NCBI RefSeq assembly: GCF_040183065.1
Contig: NC_091131.1
Span: 100,378,330-100,442,329, forward strand
Reading direction: 5' to 3'
Origin: Periplaneta americana
Taxonomy: Eukaryota > Arthropoda > Insecta > Blattodea > Blattidae
DNA length: 64,000 bases
Shown: one piece after another, positions 1-10,853 of the stretch
Position numbering within the stretch: position 1 is the first letter of the stretch
How the letters are laid out: each line of letters opens with the position of its first letter
The notes under the pieces: generated by a model
What the model was told of the DNA's origin: nothing
Seen by the model: the letters and a program-made list of their open reading frames with translations, nothing else
Database searches by the model: none
Position numbers and translations under genes: made by a program

Positions 1-66
1 AAGCGGGATTCGAACCAACGCTTCGAGCGCAGCTTTGGGTCGCGAGTCCGGATTACTACCACCTGC
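1..66 (-). repeat. tRNA-like SINE head fragment
   Basis: Read on the minus strand, the stretch contains a pol III B-box-like GGTTCGAATCCC preceded by a tRNA-like region, cut off by the window edge. It is probably the head of a tRNA-derived SINE and not a working tRNA, because no paired acceptor stem is visible. Confidence 0.45.
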
Positions 67-377
67 ACTACGACCGTGGAACCTTAGTTCTACGTAGTAT
101 TTTCGTTATTATAAAACATTTACAAATTAATACTGGAATTCAAAGCAATGCGAAATTAGGAGCAATGTCTGATAAAAACGCTCCTCCTCGGCGAATCTAA
201 ACTGCTGCTGTTCTGTCGTGCTTTCTCTCTCTCATGTGGCAGTTAATAGGTTGTGTCCATTTTCGGCTTTCTCTTTCAAAATTATCTGAAGTTCTTTCAG
301 TGGAACAACCAGACTCGGAGTGAGACAAGTGACCAGTAGGCTTCAAGCTCAGTTATTCAGTTTTCTCAGCCTCAATT

Positions 378-614
378 GAAGGGTTCAGAATCATAGCGGG
401 CCAAGCGCCATTTACTAAAACAGTAGAAAACAAGGGTTAAAATGAAGTTATTACCATAATTCAATGGAAACACATAGCAAGTAATATAAAGTATACACAT
501 CAAAACTAAATGATATGTTAATCTTCATTAAACTATGATATTCACTTAACTTTAACCCTTGCTTTCTCCGTTTTTAATAAATGGCGCTTGGCCCACTATG
601 GCTTTGAACCCTTC
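378..614. mobile_element. MITE, 237 bp, 4 bp target duplication AATT (family M1)
   Basis: The ends are inverted repeats of roughly 60 bp starting GAAGGGTTCAGA and finishing in the complement of GAAGGGTTCAAA. The element is flanked on both sides by AATT. A second copy of the same length lies at 38956-39192 with ATAT flanks, a truncated copy starts at 41383, and a diverged relative with a similar terminus is at 29006-29254. There is no coding capacity. Four-base target duplications in AT-rich palindromes would fit a Sola-like element, but that assignment is only a suggestion. Confidence 0.85.
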
Positions 615-869
615 AATTTCCCTTGTAAGAATGCCTTTTCGCATAAATTTTAAGTGTTTCTTCTCCCATTTCCCATTGACATACCTCTGTTAAAAAGAGT
701 ACAGACCCAGAAACATAATTTTGGCCAGTTGAATTTTGTTTCTGGGTCTGTGCATAGGTAAACCCCTTGTATGCATGCACTTGCATTTTCGGTTTTCAAA
801 AATGAAGTATGATTTGAGATTTTCACGGTTTCTAGGTCTAACGTCTTGAAAGATTTTTGGACTTTTGCA

Positions 870-1440
870 CGGTGTAATAGATGTAGCTGGTTTACGTGCG
901 GGACATGGAGGGGATTTGCCGAACTGTTGTTTTTCGTGGTGATCCGTGATGACGCCACTCGTCCGATTGGCGTTTCAGCTGAGGTTCTTAAGATCTGACC
1001 CAGGTCTCATCAATTGTAATTTGCACTCATAGCGCTGCAAGAGAGTATGAGAAGCTGCCATTTCTGTATGTCCGTTAAATCATGCAGAACCCACGTTGAG
1101 ACAATTTTCCGCATTTTCAGGCAGTCCTATGTGAAGCACAGTCGAAGGCGCCAATCCTGTATCTTGCGCAAACTCACGAATCGTTAAGTACCGATCCGTA
1201 TCCACTAACGCAGATAGAATCTGTATATGTTCGTCACTTACTGGTTGGGTGACCAGATCGAGGCATGTCAAACACACTTTCGCATCCTTGTCTGAAGATT
1301 CTAACCCGCCTTGCTACCGTTCGGTAAGGTAACGCAGCCGCACCGCAAACCTCTTGCAGTCCTTAATGACACTGTCGTGCCATGCGAATTCTAGCACATT
1401 GAATTTTTAACCAGCTTCTCTGTTCCTCCTTCGAAAACAT
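870..1440 (-). pseudogene. mariner-like transposase, 5' half, decayed
   Basis: Read from 1440 down, the frame opens MFSKEEQRSWLKIQCARIR and continues through GAAALPYRTVARRVRIF, the paired helix-turn-helix region of mariner (SETMAR-type) transposases. The second helix region reads LTIREFAQDTGLAPSTVLHI at about 1190-1130. Shifted frames then give KMRKIVSTWVLHDLT, a piece like ETWVRS-EPQLKRQS around the first catalytic Asp region, and WRHHGSPRKTTVRQIP. There is a stop after RQCH and several frameshifts. The catalytic core and C-terminus beyond about 870 are not recognisable. It is a dead copy; the family call is secure, the exact lineage is not. Confidence 0.85.
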
Positions 1441-1984
1441 TGCGACTGTATTCTACGACCGCTTGCTCACAACTACTCGTCTTATTGTTGTCACTGTGAA
1501 CGGACATGGAGGGGGCGAATATAAACTATATTGCCTGGCTCCTTTGGATGGCATCGCTTAATCATAGTTGCCACTACTAAAAAATCAATCCATGTATTAC
1601 AGATAAAGTTGAAAGTAAGATGATCTAGCGTACGTTTTCAAATAAAAATAATTAACATTCTGTATAATGTGAACAAGTAATTATTTTTACCATTAGTTTC
1701 CTATTTCTAATTGTTTAGTTGGGTGTCCTTGATAACTCCTGAAGTTTGTCGGTTGAATTTAGATTCACCTTGTATACATATGACTCGTCATAACCCCGTC
1801 AGGTAAGAAACATCTTACATACTGTAGATGCATAAGCCGTCTACATCCCCCCACCAATTTCGGTTACCAATCTTTGTGCTAACCGCTAGGTATACATCTG
1901 CCGTGGCGAACGACTGATTCGACGTCACGCAGACATAGGACATGTCCTGTTTTTCGGGATGGATATGACAATGAAAGGGGGCTG
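1441..1984. other. non-coding stretch, nothing recognised
   Basis: The first 80 bp may be the untranslated end of the mariner copy; no right terminal repeat was located. Confidence 0.4.
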
Positions 1985-2135
1985 TAGAGAGTGTTGGTGG
2001 AATAACGAGGGGGGAAATAGAAGAACCCCGAGAAAAATCCTCACAATACCTACTTTGTCTACCACAAAGACAACTCTGCCATTGTCAGGATTTGAACTCA
2101 GGTCCGCGAGTGGGAAAAGGAAACATCTTGAAAAA
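1985..2135 (-). repeat. SINE fragment with B box, minus strand
   Basis: A B-box-like GAGTTCAAATCC lies on the minus strand near 2090-2102. The neighbouring block containing ACCCCGAGAAAAAT recurs at 30070-30090, also beside tRNA-like sequence, so this is a dispersed family. It has no coding potential. Confidence 0.5.
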
Positions 2136-2139
2136 AATA

Positions 2140-2702
2140 TGTCGCAACATAGCTTTTGTTCATCACAAATTCTATTGGAAAGAATTTGTAGCGCTAGAAA
2201 ATCTGCTAACGGAATACTCATTGCTTGTTTATAAAAGTAAGTAAACTTTATTTCTCTTACTTCGTGTTTACGCAGCCATAAGGCGGAGTTGGTTCCACGT
2301 GAAGTACTATCTGCTGTTACATCTACCAGCTGAGAAAATATTTATCGTTTTGCAGGATATTTCTAGGCCGTCAAGTTCTGAAGGTGTAAGCCACGAGAAA
2401 ATTGAAGGAGTTACACGTGAATATCCGCGTGGGTTTTGAATTTAATTTTGTCGAGAAAAGAATATTATCAAGGTATATAGACAGCACAATTTTTTTTACT
2501 CAACAAGAGTTTTCTTTGTTAGGTTGATGTGAAGTTAAATGGAAGTTCGTATGGTGTGTGCAAAGGCAGATAGACCTTGTATGTGCAAGGTTGGATCGCG
2601 ATCGACGAACAAAAGAGCACAGAGAATGACGTACAAAATAATGTACAACTAATATCTTATCTTACTCAAAGGTAGGTAGGTGGGGGGGGGAGTGGGAGAG
2701 AG

Positions 2703-2737
<35 letters not shown>

Positions 2738-3445
2738 CGTGTGTAGCTTACTGCGTTTCCCAAAGTTTATTGTTAATGAACAACGGCAAATACAGTATGA
2801 TGATTGATGGCATATTCTTTGTCTGCTACTAATTCACTTTGATTGTGACATTCGAAAGCCAATGTGTTAGCTGTCAAATTGCCGACCTTAGCTAGGTGGA
2901 TGTAACATTTCGTTCTGCAAAGGAATTTTTCAAATGTTACATTCATTTAGATGAAATTCCTGCATATATAAAAGACAAAACTAAAATTCTGTCAATAATT
3001 TATTATCATAATACACTGATCTCTTAAACTGGCTGAGCATATTGAGAATTTAATCAATGGCTTTTCCGAAACACGCTATGAAATGTTTCCTATAAAACAA
3101 TTTTTATCTCGAGAAGGAAGCAAAAACGAGCAAAACTGAACTTTTTGTTTGAAATATCTAAAAAATAACCCACTGAAATTTATGACATTACTTACGATTC
3201 ATCCTGTATGTATAAATTAATATTGAGCTAAACTTGCTTACAATTGAATTAAAACTGACAGCCACAAGGCAGTGTCAACCATCCCATTAACAATTTTACG
3301 GGAAATCTAAAAAACGAATTTCATTTTCCCCAGAAAAACATAATAGAACGTATTAATAAAATATGTTTGTATTTATACATTTTCGCATTACATTAAGAAG
3401 TCGAAATTAAAATTTAATATCGTTACCAATTTAATAAGGATGCTT
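2140..3445. other. AT-rich stretch, only a GT repeat
   Basis: Apart from the microsatellite at 2703 I see no gene or repeat boundary. Confidence 0.5.
2703..2745. repeat. (GT)n microsatellite
   Basis: An uninterrupted GT run followed by GTGCGTGCGTGTGT, preceded by a purine-rich GAGAGAGAG stretch. Confidence 0.97.
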
Positions 3446-3453
3446 AATTGGAC

Positions 3454-4320
3454 TAGAGTTACCACGAGAAGAAATTCTGTAGAAGGACATGGAATCTAAA
3501 ATAAGAGGACATTGCTGGAAAAAGGAGGACTTTTTAAAAAATGGTATGAACAAAAATAAAGATAAAGACAAAGGCTCACCTTGGTCAGTTCTCTCACTAG
3601 TTTCTGAATCAGCAATACATCTGTATCCTACTTATCGGTAGAGCCCACTTTGTGCACAAGAGCCTGAAGAGATAAACTTATATCTTGTAACAATTAACTA
3701 TGGAACTGTTCACAGGACATGTCCTTGAAATTATATTTCACCATGATGATACCTCTGACTGTATCCGTTACCATGCGATTTCGTTCTTTTGTCCATTGAG
3801 CAGATATTAGGGAAAATACTCTCTCAGCACTTCCATTGTGACTTGGGATAAATAAATAGAATTGACATATTTTCAAGAGTTCTGAGAAAGTTTCAGTGCT
3901 CGCAGAACTATTGGATTTGAAGAATTTGCACCATTGTTTATCTAAACTTAAATATTTTTCCAAATTAACTTGATTGACATATCTTTGTACATTGAAGAAT
4001 AAAATTGATAAAATAGCTTAAAATCATGAATAGTGACATTTTTAAAGTGTAAGAATTCAATACATGTCAATAGGTCATCATATTTTATGTTTTTATGTGC
4101 TCCAGCTTCAACCATTGAAATCAGTTAAATTCTTCCATAGGTTTTCACCATTTGTTTAGATATTCTGTGCATAATATCGCATATTATTCAATATTCATAT
4201 TAATTCTAGTTGAAATGCGAAATGCCGGACATTTCAAAATTTTTTAAATGCCTGCCGGATAGGATAAAATGATTAAGAAAGAGGACATGTCCTCCTTTTG
4301 CAGGACGGGTGGTAACCCTA
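3454..4320 (-). mobile_element. hAT element, internally deleted, perfect 8 bp target duplication
   Basis: The element starts TAGAGTTACCAC and ends GTGGTAACCCTA, and is flanked on both sides by the identical octamer aattggac (3446-3453 and 4321-4328). Eight-base duplications and short inverted ends are the hAT signature. It is 867 bp long, so most of the transposase is gone; the remaining coding piece is the C-terminal dimerisation region on the minus strand. Confidence 0.92.
3694..3963 (-). pseudogene. hAT transposase C-terminal dimerisation fragment
   Basis: The open stretch encodes FYLFIPSHNGSAERVFSLIS followed by AQWTKERNRM. This is the SNAERVFS-type block of the hAT C-terminal dimerisation domain, which mediates transposase oligomerisation. 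It lies inside the hAT element at 3454-4320 and reads from the right terminus toward the left one. The N-terminal zinc finger and the RNase-H-like catalytic region are missing, so it is a remnant. Confidence 0.85.
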
Positions 4321-4432
4321 AATTGGACAGCCCACTTAATTCACTACGTTATGAAAATATTTAATGAATAAAAATGTTTATGTACCTGAACTATGCAGAA
4401 CTTTTAGGAGATCCACCAAAATGAAGTACGAA

Positions 4433-5318
4433 CTACTGTCATCCTCTGAGGAGTTTAGTGCTGAGAGGAATGCGGTTCCGACTAGTCTAACGCGGTACTG
4501 GAGTGGGAGGGGACAGTGACAGCGGCAGTCTGGAAGTAGGTACAATCATACTGAAAACATTAGCCCAATTTACGAGAGCAGTATGCCTATTAATTTTCTA
4601 ACGTATTTTTGGCGAGATAGAGATAGGCTACAATCATTAGTACTTACGTGTTCAGAGAAGGAAAGTATTGTAGAACATTTTATTTATTTATTTATTTATT
4701 TATTTATTATTCATTTATTTGTTTACTACTTATTTATTATTTATTTTGGTGAAGTTAAGGCCATCACACCACCAGAAATACAAATATAATAAAATAAATA
4801 AAAAGAAAAATCATAATACAACTACAATAATATAAATGAAAAGAAGAATCATACTATAAAATTTAATGATTAGTAGAATTGAATTAAATTTGTAAAGTAA
4901 TCAATTTAAATATACTGTACTGCTGAACTCACTTAAGAAGTATAACTACTTGATTTTGTATTTTAAGATATCACCAACAAATGATTTTCGCATGACATTA
5001 ATAGGAATCTGTTTTTCACGATACCAATCACACATATTCTAAAATTCCAATAGAATAAAACCAAAAATTTTCCACAGCATGTTTCCTTAAAAATGACTTG
5101 TAACGGTGAAATATTTAATGAGTTATTCATATAATATTAACATAGCTAACATCAGGGAGAAGACTGAAGACTGCATATTTTTGGACGATTAATACTTCCC
5201 ACTCCGCTCGGCTCGGCTTGGCTGTAGCAACAAAAGAATCTACCTGCAACCCCCGCCGCACCGATGGCAAGAATACCTCAGGTCCCAGCACTAAACTCGT
5301 CGGAGGAAGACAGTACTG
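4433..5318. repeat. inverted-repeat pair, possible decayed TIR element
   Basis: The sequence around 4433-4475 (containing GAGTTTAGTGCTG) recurs inverted at about 5284-5318 with scattered mismatches. A LINE tail sits between the arms. No transposase or target duplication was found, so this may be an old DNA transposon with a later LINE insertion. Confidence 0.4.
4680..4800 (-). mobile_element. LINE 3' tail, minus strand, with (TTTA)n
   Basis: On the minus strand the sequence reads GATGGCCTTAACTTCACC and then runs into a TAAATAAATAAA tail. This resembles the GGCCTTAACTCTGCCAGG-type 3' end seen at 28820-28865, 57505-57550 and 30640-30695. Only the tail is recognisable. Confidence 0.55.
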
Positions 5319-5329
5319 TACAAGGGATC

Positions 5330-5960
5330 CGTGACATTCAGAAGTTAGGAAACGCTACTGGGCTGAACCATCGAGGACGACAGCATTTCGTAGTCTCTCC
5401 GTAGGCCTACACCAATGTTAAACCATGTATTCGTACACGTCGGACATAAAACTGTCGTTTATACATAATGATTATAATCTTGGTGAAGTTGTCCTCGCAG
5501 CTGAGTGCTTTGGACACTTGCATCACTATCAGCCAGGTGTCCTTTGTATCGCGGCCCGGTGTGTATTCAACAACAAACAACCCACTAGATACATCGACCT
5601 ATACCTCCCGCATGTCTATGACGTCATACTGCATGGAAATTAACATCAGGCGGTTTCTCCGTTAACATGACATTTTGTTTTGGCCTTGTGAATACTCGTA
5701 TTATTGGAACGCAGTAGCTTCAGGACTGTGCTTGTTTACTCAACTATGAATATTAACAGCACACGTGCAAGCCTGCCTTACATTCACAGCTGTCACCAAA
5801 TACATTACATATTGGAATTTCATCTTAAAAGAAAGCAAGAGCCATTACAGCTGTGAAATGTGTGTTGGATAATCCTGTATTGGAATAAGGTTCACTTTTT
5901 CAATATTTAACCCTTTCTGACATGAATTTATGGGTGCACAAGATCATAGAGACACCATGG
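5330..5960. other. no supported gene
   Basis: Two overlapping short frames near 5425-5665 have no recognisable motif. Confidence 0.5.
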
Positions 5961-5965
5961 AGAAA

Positions 5966-5999
5966 CAAAAAAAAAAAAAAAACAAACAAACAAACAAAG
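5966..5999. repeat. A-rich run with (CAAA)n
   Basis: A run of about 18 A residues followed by four AACA/CAAA units. Confidence 0.9.
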
Positions 6000-6287
6000 C
6001 AATCCTCTTCCTAATAATAGCTGACCAAGGAACTACCGGGTGCTGCTCTCTATGGTAAAGAACGAAACTACTTCTGAGGATACCAAATGGGATCATCAAG
6101 CAAATCATGAGTCAGAGATTACAGAAATGTCAGTGATTCCAAATGGGCTTATTCTAGCGGAAAGGGTAAAAATATAGCTTAACATGTTGTATCATATCGA
6201 TATAAAGCAAACATTTATAATCCGTTAGGTGCGTAAAATGCTGCAGATCTTTTTCTATATAGTACGCAACGATTTTTTTATTTTATT

Positions 6288-6525
6288 CGGTTATTTTACG
6301 ACGCTGTATCAACATCTCAGGTTATTTAGCGTCTGAATGAAATGAAGGTGATAATGCCGGTGAAATGAGTCCGGGGTCCATCACCGGAAGTTACCCAGCA
6401 TTTGCTCGTATTGGGTCGAGGAAAAAAAACCCTCAACCAGGTAACTTGCCCCGACCGGGATTCGAACCCGGGCCACCTGGTTTCGCGGCCAGACTCGCTG
6501 ACCGTTACTCCACAGGTGTGGACAT
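6288..6525 (-). mobile_element. tRNA-derived SINE, body A with head 1, minus strand
   Basis: On the minus strand a tRNA-like head (A-box-like TGGAGTAACGG, B box GGTTCGAATCCC) is followed by a body containing TTACCTGGTTGAGG and a tail ending in GTCGTAAAATAACC. A near-identical copy lies at 39504-39743, where a target duplication is visible. SINEs of this type are transcribed by RNA polymerase III and mobilised by LINE proteins. Confidence 0.88.
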
Positions 6526-6773
6526 TATGCAACGATTCTGTGTGACGGAATTGGGGATAAGTAGATATTATGCTACTTTGACGAGATGCACCCTAAGACT
6601 TACCATGAGATTATCTGACATTGGCCTTACACTTGGAAAAACATCGGGAGGTGGGGGGAACTGCGTTGTATGACAGAGATACTGGCACATAGAATACGTC
6701 ACCCGATTTCGGGAATGAAACTACCGTCGTATTAGGTTGGACATTTTATTTCTGTTTCGGTTTACAAACTGAT

Positions 6774-6976
6774 TGGTGCCGGAGATCGAACCCGGATCCT
6801 TGGTTCTACGTACCAAGCGCTCTCACCATTGAGCTACGCCGAAGTCCAATCCACAGCACCGGATCGAACTCCCCTCCTTCAGTGTTTTTCCCCTTTGTGG
6901 CCTGACTCCAATTTGGGAATGTATGTTGATATTTTATATTAAGTCAACTGCCATTATATAAGGAGCGCACTCAGCG
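6774..6976 (-). repeat. tRNA-like repeat, minus arm of an inverted pair
   Basis: The reverse complement reads GGCGTAGCTCAATGGTGAG, then an anticodon-stem-like TTGGT-ACGTAGA-ACCAA and a T arm CGGGTTCGATCTCCGG. The same unit appears in the plus orientation at 7131-7323. The acceptor stem pairs poorly and loop position 33 is C, not T, so I call it tRNA-derived and not a working tRNA. About 130 bp of flanking sequence is duplicated with it. Confidence 0.7.
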
Positions 6977-7130
6977 AATTTTTCTCCTCTAATATTAATT
7001 GTTACCATAACAGATATATTCTGTAGGACCAAAAAATAATAATCTTTACGTAGATTCTTCGAGAAACAGTGCATATTTCTGTACAGATTACTGTGCATAT
7101 TACTGTGGAATCCCGGCCACCAAGTCACTC

Positions 7131-7323
7131 AACTGAGTGCGCTCCTTGTATAATGGCAGTTGACTGTCAACATACATGCCCAACTTGGAGTCAGGCCACA
7201 AAGAGGAAAAACACTGGAGGAGAGGAGTTCGATCCGGTGCTGTGGATTGGACTTCGGCGTAGCTCAATGGTGAGAGAGCTTGGTACGTAGAACCAAGGAC
7301 CCGGGTTCGATCCCCGGCGCCGG
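7131..7323 (+). repeat. tRNA-like repeat, plus arm of an inverted pair
   Basis: It holds GGCGTAGCTCAATGGTGAG, an anticodon-stem-like TTGGT/ACCAA pair around ACGTAGA, and a T arm CCGGGTTCGATCCCCGG. Upstream lies a second B-box-like GAGTTCGATCCGG. Both arms are followed on the plus strand by the same direct repeat beginning CGAATTTTTCTCCTCTAAT (about 6976 and 7325). A shorter relative of the head is at 42510-42525. Confidence 0.7.
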
Positions 7324-7889
7324 TACGAATTTTTCTCCTCTAATAGTAATTGTCACATTCCAAGTTTGTTTTCGAAGCCCGTAATTCGTACCACATATCA
7401 ATGCTAGAGAATATTTAGGTAGTTATTTATCGTGACGAGTATTTCCAATTTAGCTTAACAATAATATAAATTTGCCTAAAATAAAAATCCATATTTTCAA
7501 TTATCATTTATTACACTTGTTTCTGCACTAAGAAGAAAGCAAACGTTACGTTCCAGTTCATTCTGGGAGGAAGAACATGAACTGCAATATTCTATCTCAG
7601 TTTGAGGTTAAATAGCGAAACCTTCGAGCTCCACGACAGCGATTCTAGGAATGCGTGACGAGTGCCGAGTATTCTAGAGGATTGTGGATCTATCTCTAAG
7701 TTGGGCAATGCTCTCGATTGGGTTAAGTGGCTTCGAATGTCAACTGGTAAGCCGACAAGCTGGCGGAGAGATGTTCTAACAGTGAAACCAATTCTGTCAA
7801 CACTACGCTTCTTTATCTTTATGAAGGTAGTAAGGACAAGCAGGTGGTCACCCGCGCTTCTGTAATTTAGGCACTGGACTGTTGGGTAG

Positions 7890-8015
7890 TGCTGGCTCCC
7901 AGATCACCAGGAAAATAATCAGCATTGCGCTACAAGTCGGAAAGTCTAGAGTTCGACTTCCAGTGGGATCATGGACTTTTTCCATAGATGTAATCCTTTC
8001 TAGAGTCGTGCACAA
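7890..8015 (+). mobile_element. SINE family B, 5' part
   Basis: A B-box-like AGAGTTCGACTTCC is followed by GGGATCATGGACTTTTTCC and ATGTAATCCTTTCTAG, matching the start of the body seen at 17190 and 20310. The rest of the body is missing. Confidence 0.6.
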
Positions 8016-8959
8016 CCGGTTACGAAAAATATAAATTATATATTGCTATTAAACGCCTGGCGTTGTAGTTCGAATGCAAAGCTCTTCCGTCTCACGGACT
8101 GTCTCAGGTTCGGTTTAACGAATAGTCGAGTTATTTCTCATTCTTTGTGGGTGGACGGCAAAGAAAGACCACATTGAGCCATGTACGAGTTCCAAGAACC
8201 CTTGCAAAAACGCGATTGTCACCGTGTAGGCCTACTATTTCATTGGTAATTCTTCTTCTCTCATTACAGCCAGCCAGTCATGTATTACAGTTGGTATTGT
8301 CAAGAGCAAAACATATCTTCTTAAAAATTATTTATTAATGAAATAATGCATCTGCTTAGGGTAATCGAAAAGAATTAACAATTACTGTTTTAGAGGTATG
8401 CATTTTGAGTTTAAAATGTAAACGTTACAATAGAATGTATGTACTTATTTTCTCTTCTATTTAGTAAGTAATTGTAATTTATTCTATTCTTGCATTTCTT
8501 TACACATTAGTTTTCATATTATGCATTACACCTATTTCCTTTGTTGTTAATAGTGTCCATTTGATCATCTATATAATAGGGTAAACTGTATAGCGATTGA
8601 CCACTTAAGCTAATGAATAATAAAACAATGAAATAGCGGAAAACAGTGGTAACTTATTGAGAGAATTTTAAAGGCATTGGGTCAAGTGAAGATTCAGAAA
8701 CAAATCAAAATCAATAAACAAAAGAAAAAATGAAATTTTAATGCAAAGATAAATTAAATAAACACAACAAGTCCACTTTTACAGTTATTGACCGTCTACT
8801 GCACAGTTATTGACCACACGCTTATTAGTGATTGACCGTCTACTGCACAGTTATTGAATACTCATTTATTAGTGATTGAACAACACATTTTCACAATTTT
8901 CACTTTTTTCTTGTCTGTTTCGTTTCTCTTCTTCTGATCTTTCTCATTAAGAACTATTC

Positions 8960-9224
8960 GCCACCGGCGTAGCTCTGTCGGCAAAGGTGTTTGCCTGCCG
9001 ATCCGAAGTTTCGTTCGGGCGCGGGTTCAATTCCAGCTTGGGCTGATTACCTGGTTGGGTTTTTCCGAGGTTTTGCCCAACCGTAAGGCAAATTTCAGGT
9101 AATCTATGACGAATCCTCGGCCTCATCTCGCCAAATACCATCTCGCTACCATCAATCCCATCGACGCTAAATAACCTCATAGTTGATACAGTGTCGTTAA
9201 ATAACCAAGTTAAAAAAATAAGAA
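8960..9224 (+). mobile_element. tRNA-derived SINE, body A with head 2, nested
   Basis: The head reads GGCGTAGCTCTGTCGGCAAA with B box CGGGTTCAATTCC. The body begins GATTACCTGGTTGGGTTTTT and the tail is GTCGTTAAATAACC plus an A-rich end. The flanks are aagaactattc (8949-8959) and aagaactcttc (9225-9235), a target duplication with one mismatch. It sits inside the pogo-like element, so it is younger than that element. Confidence 0.9.
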
Positions 9225-9313
9225 AAGAACTCTTCTCGCTGCCTTTTCTTTCATTTCTTATTCGCTTCCTTCCTTCTCTTGCCTCTTCTTCCATTTTTCT
9301 CTTTTGTGCCTTA

Positions 9314-9547
9314 TCAGAAGCAAGTGTGTGTCATTTCTCTGATGTTATTACAAATGGCTTCACCCAGCACTGGACGAGGACCAAAGAACACTTTTCCTTC
9401 AACGGGATATTTGCTTCTGGACGCTAAGGTTGCTTTTAGGACACCAAACTTCTTGGCAGCTTCATTTAAATCAAATCCACTGTGGACAGGTTCTGTAGCG
9501 TTTCGTAAAGCTTCCCCTGTATAATGCACTTTACCTGGCTTAGGCAT
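9314..9547 (-). pseudogene. psq-type HTH, N-terminus of pogo-like transposase
   Basis: The open frame starts MPKPGKVHYTGEALRNA and contains NEAAKKFGVLKATLASR, the pipsqueak-type helix-turn-helix that begins many pogo-superfamily transposases (the fold that binds terminal repeats). The expected GRPxxL linker is partly visible as GPRPVLGEAI. The frame stops after 77 codons and no DDE catalytic region follows. The start is the first Met of the conserved block and lies 541 bp inside the right terminus. Confidence 0.8.
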
Positions 9548-10339
9548 TATAATATAGTATCAGTCCTGTAAAAATCCCCATCATTTAACCGATAACATAT
9601 ATAGAATTGGAGCAAATTGGTCATTATTCTAACAAATAATTTATGAATGACCAATCACTGTAGTTTGCGGCCATTCACTTTATAGTGATTGACCACGGGG
9701 CATTTTTATGTCATATAAAAACTTTAACAAAATAATATTCTGTGGACGGAAACCTTATACCTTTTCTCACACTGTGAGTGTAAAAACGAGCACCAGAAAT
9801 TATGTATCCTTTGCAGAATAAATAAATTATTGGATGCATTATTCTTAGCAATTTCTCTAGTTACTTACACTTGTTTAGGTTCAGTTGCATTTCCAATCGA
9901 TTTCAGTCCTCTCAGACAACAGACACTAACTCAGTGGGATGAACAGCGACAACTAACCACAAATAAGGGTTGCTACTAGAGGTATATGCAGCAAAAAGTG
10001 AAATCACGATCGTGGTTTATTCACAATATACTTGAAAAAAGGAAGCGGTCAATCACCGTATACTGGTCAATAACTACCTAGTTTACCCTATGTTATGAAG
10101 ATAAGTGTAATAAAGTATGCAGTATGTCTATATTAAGCAAATACTTTTTCAAATTAGGCCCTACACATGGTAAATTTCCTTCACTTGTTACTCTGTTTGT
10201 GTACTTAAAAGTCAGTGTTCCATCTAACCTGCAAAACATCAAGGACAACCGGTTGAAATTCGAACATTCGGTCGGATGCTCTATCTTGACGGATGTTATC
10301 TGGCCGGTCGAATGAAAACCGGTTGTAAGCCCTATTCTG

Positions 10340-10530
10340 CAGCTCTCTAATCCTTCCGGCAGCACGATGACCCTGGGACAGAAATGAGTACCAGTGTTAT
10401 TTCCTTGGGAGTAAAGGCGGCAAGCACATAGGACTGACATCCCTACTGCTAATAATATCGATTCTCTGTAAAGGAGTCTTATTCTCCCGCTACTCTGTGA
10501 GCCTCCAAGACTCGTAATGGAGATACTAAC
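10340..10530 (+). mobile_element. SINE family B body
   Basis: It contains CCGGCAGCACGATGACCCTG, GTAAAGGCGGCAAGCACATA and GGACTGACATCCCTACTGCT, blocks shared in the same order with 17200-17340 and 20330-20470. The tRNA-like head is absent. Confidence 0.7.
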
Positions 10531-10671
10531 TCAATCCTCATTTGTATGACGTTGAATGAACACAAGAAGAAGAAAACTAATGATAAATTAATGAAACTGT
10601 AAACAATGTAGAGCACATTTAAGTTAGGTGCTAACAGCTATCTTTGTAAATCGTCACCTTACACACTAAAA

Positions 10672-10853
10672 CAGCGGTCATCAAAACACTGCACGCTCGG
10701 GCTAGCGTCACTTACCCGCGGACAAGACACAGTCCTAGCGTGAAATCGTCGCTGCTGGCGGGTATGCTGTCTCTCTATCCCTTGTGCTCGACGGAGCAAA
10801 GTTCCTTACCTTCCATGCACTCTACTCATTTCAGCGAGTGCTGACGACCACTG
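10672..10853. mobile_element. hAT-like MITE, 182 bp
   Basis: The ends are CAGCGGTCATC and the inverse of CAGTGGTCGTC, flanked by cactaaaa and cgctaaaa (7 of 8 bases identical). Another copy of the same length occurs at 40133-40314. It is relatively GC-rich for this window and non-coding. Confidence 0.78.

Larger units (their letters stand above)
8579..10088 (-). mobile_element. pogo-like DNA transposon with TA duplication
   Basis: The ends are GGGTAAACTGTATAG and the inverse of GGGTAAACTAGGTAG, flanked by TA on both sides (8577-8578, 10089-10090). A TTATTGACC/GATTGACC motif recurs near both ends: five or six times at 8598-8880 and inverted or direct at 9614, 9648, 9682, 10047 and 10066. The only coding remnant is a psq-type helix-turn-helix at 9314-9547. 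A SINE is inserted at 8960-9224. The element is 1.5 kb and non-autonomous. Confidence 0.85.

Noticed and set aside
6326-6673. Opposed short frames over the SINE
   Set aside because: They mirror the SINE sequence and similar frames recur in the copy at 39618-39893.
7248-7322. Functional tRNA gene
   Set aside because: The acceptor stem mispairs, position 33 is C, and the unit is duplicated with long flanks, so it is tRNA-derived repeat sequence.
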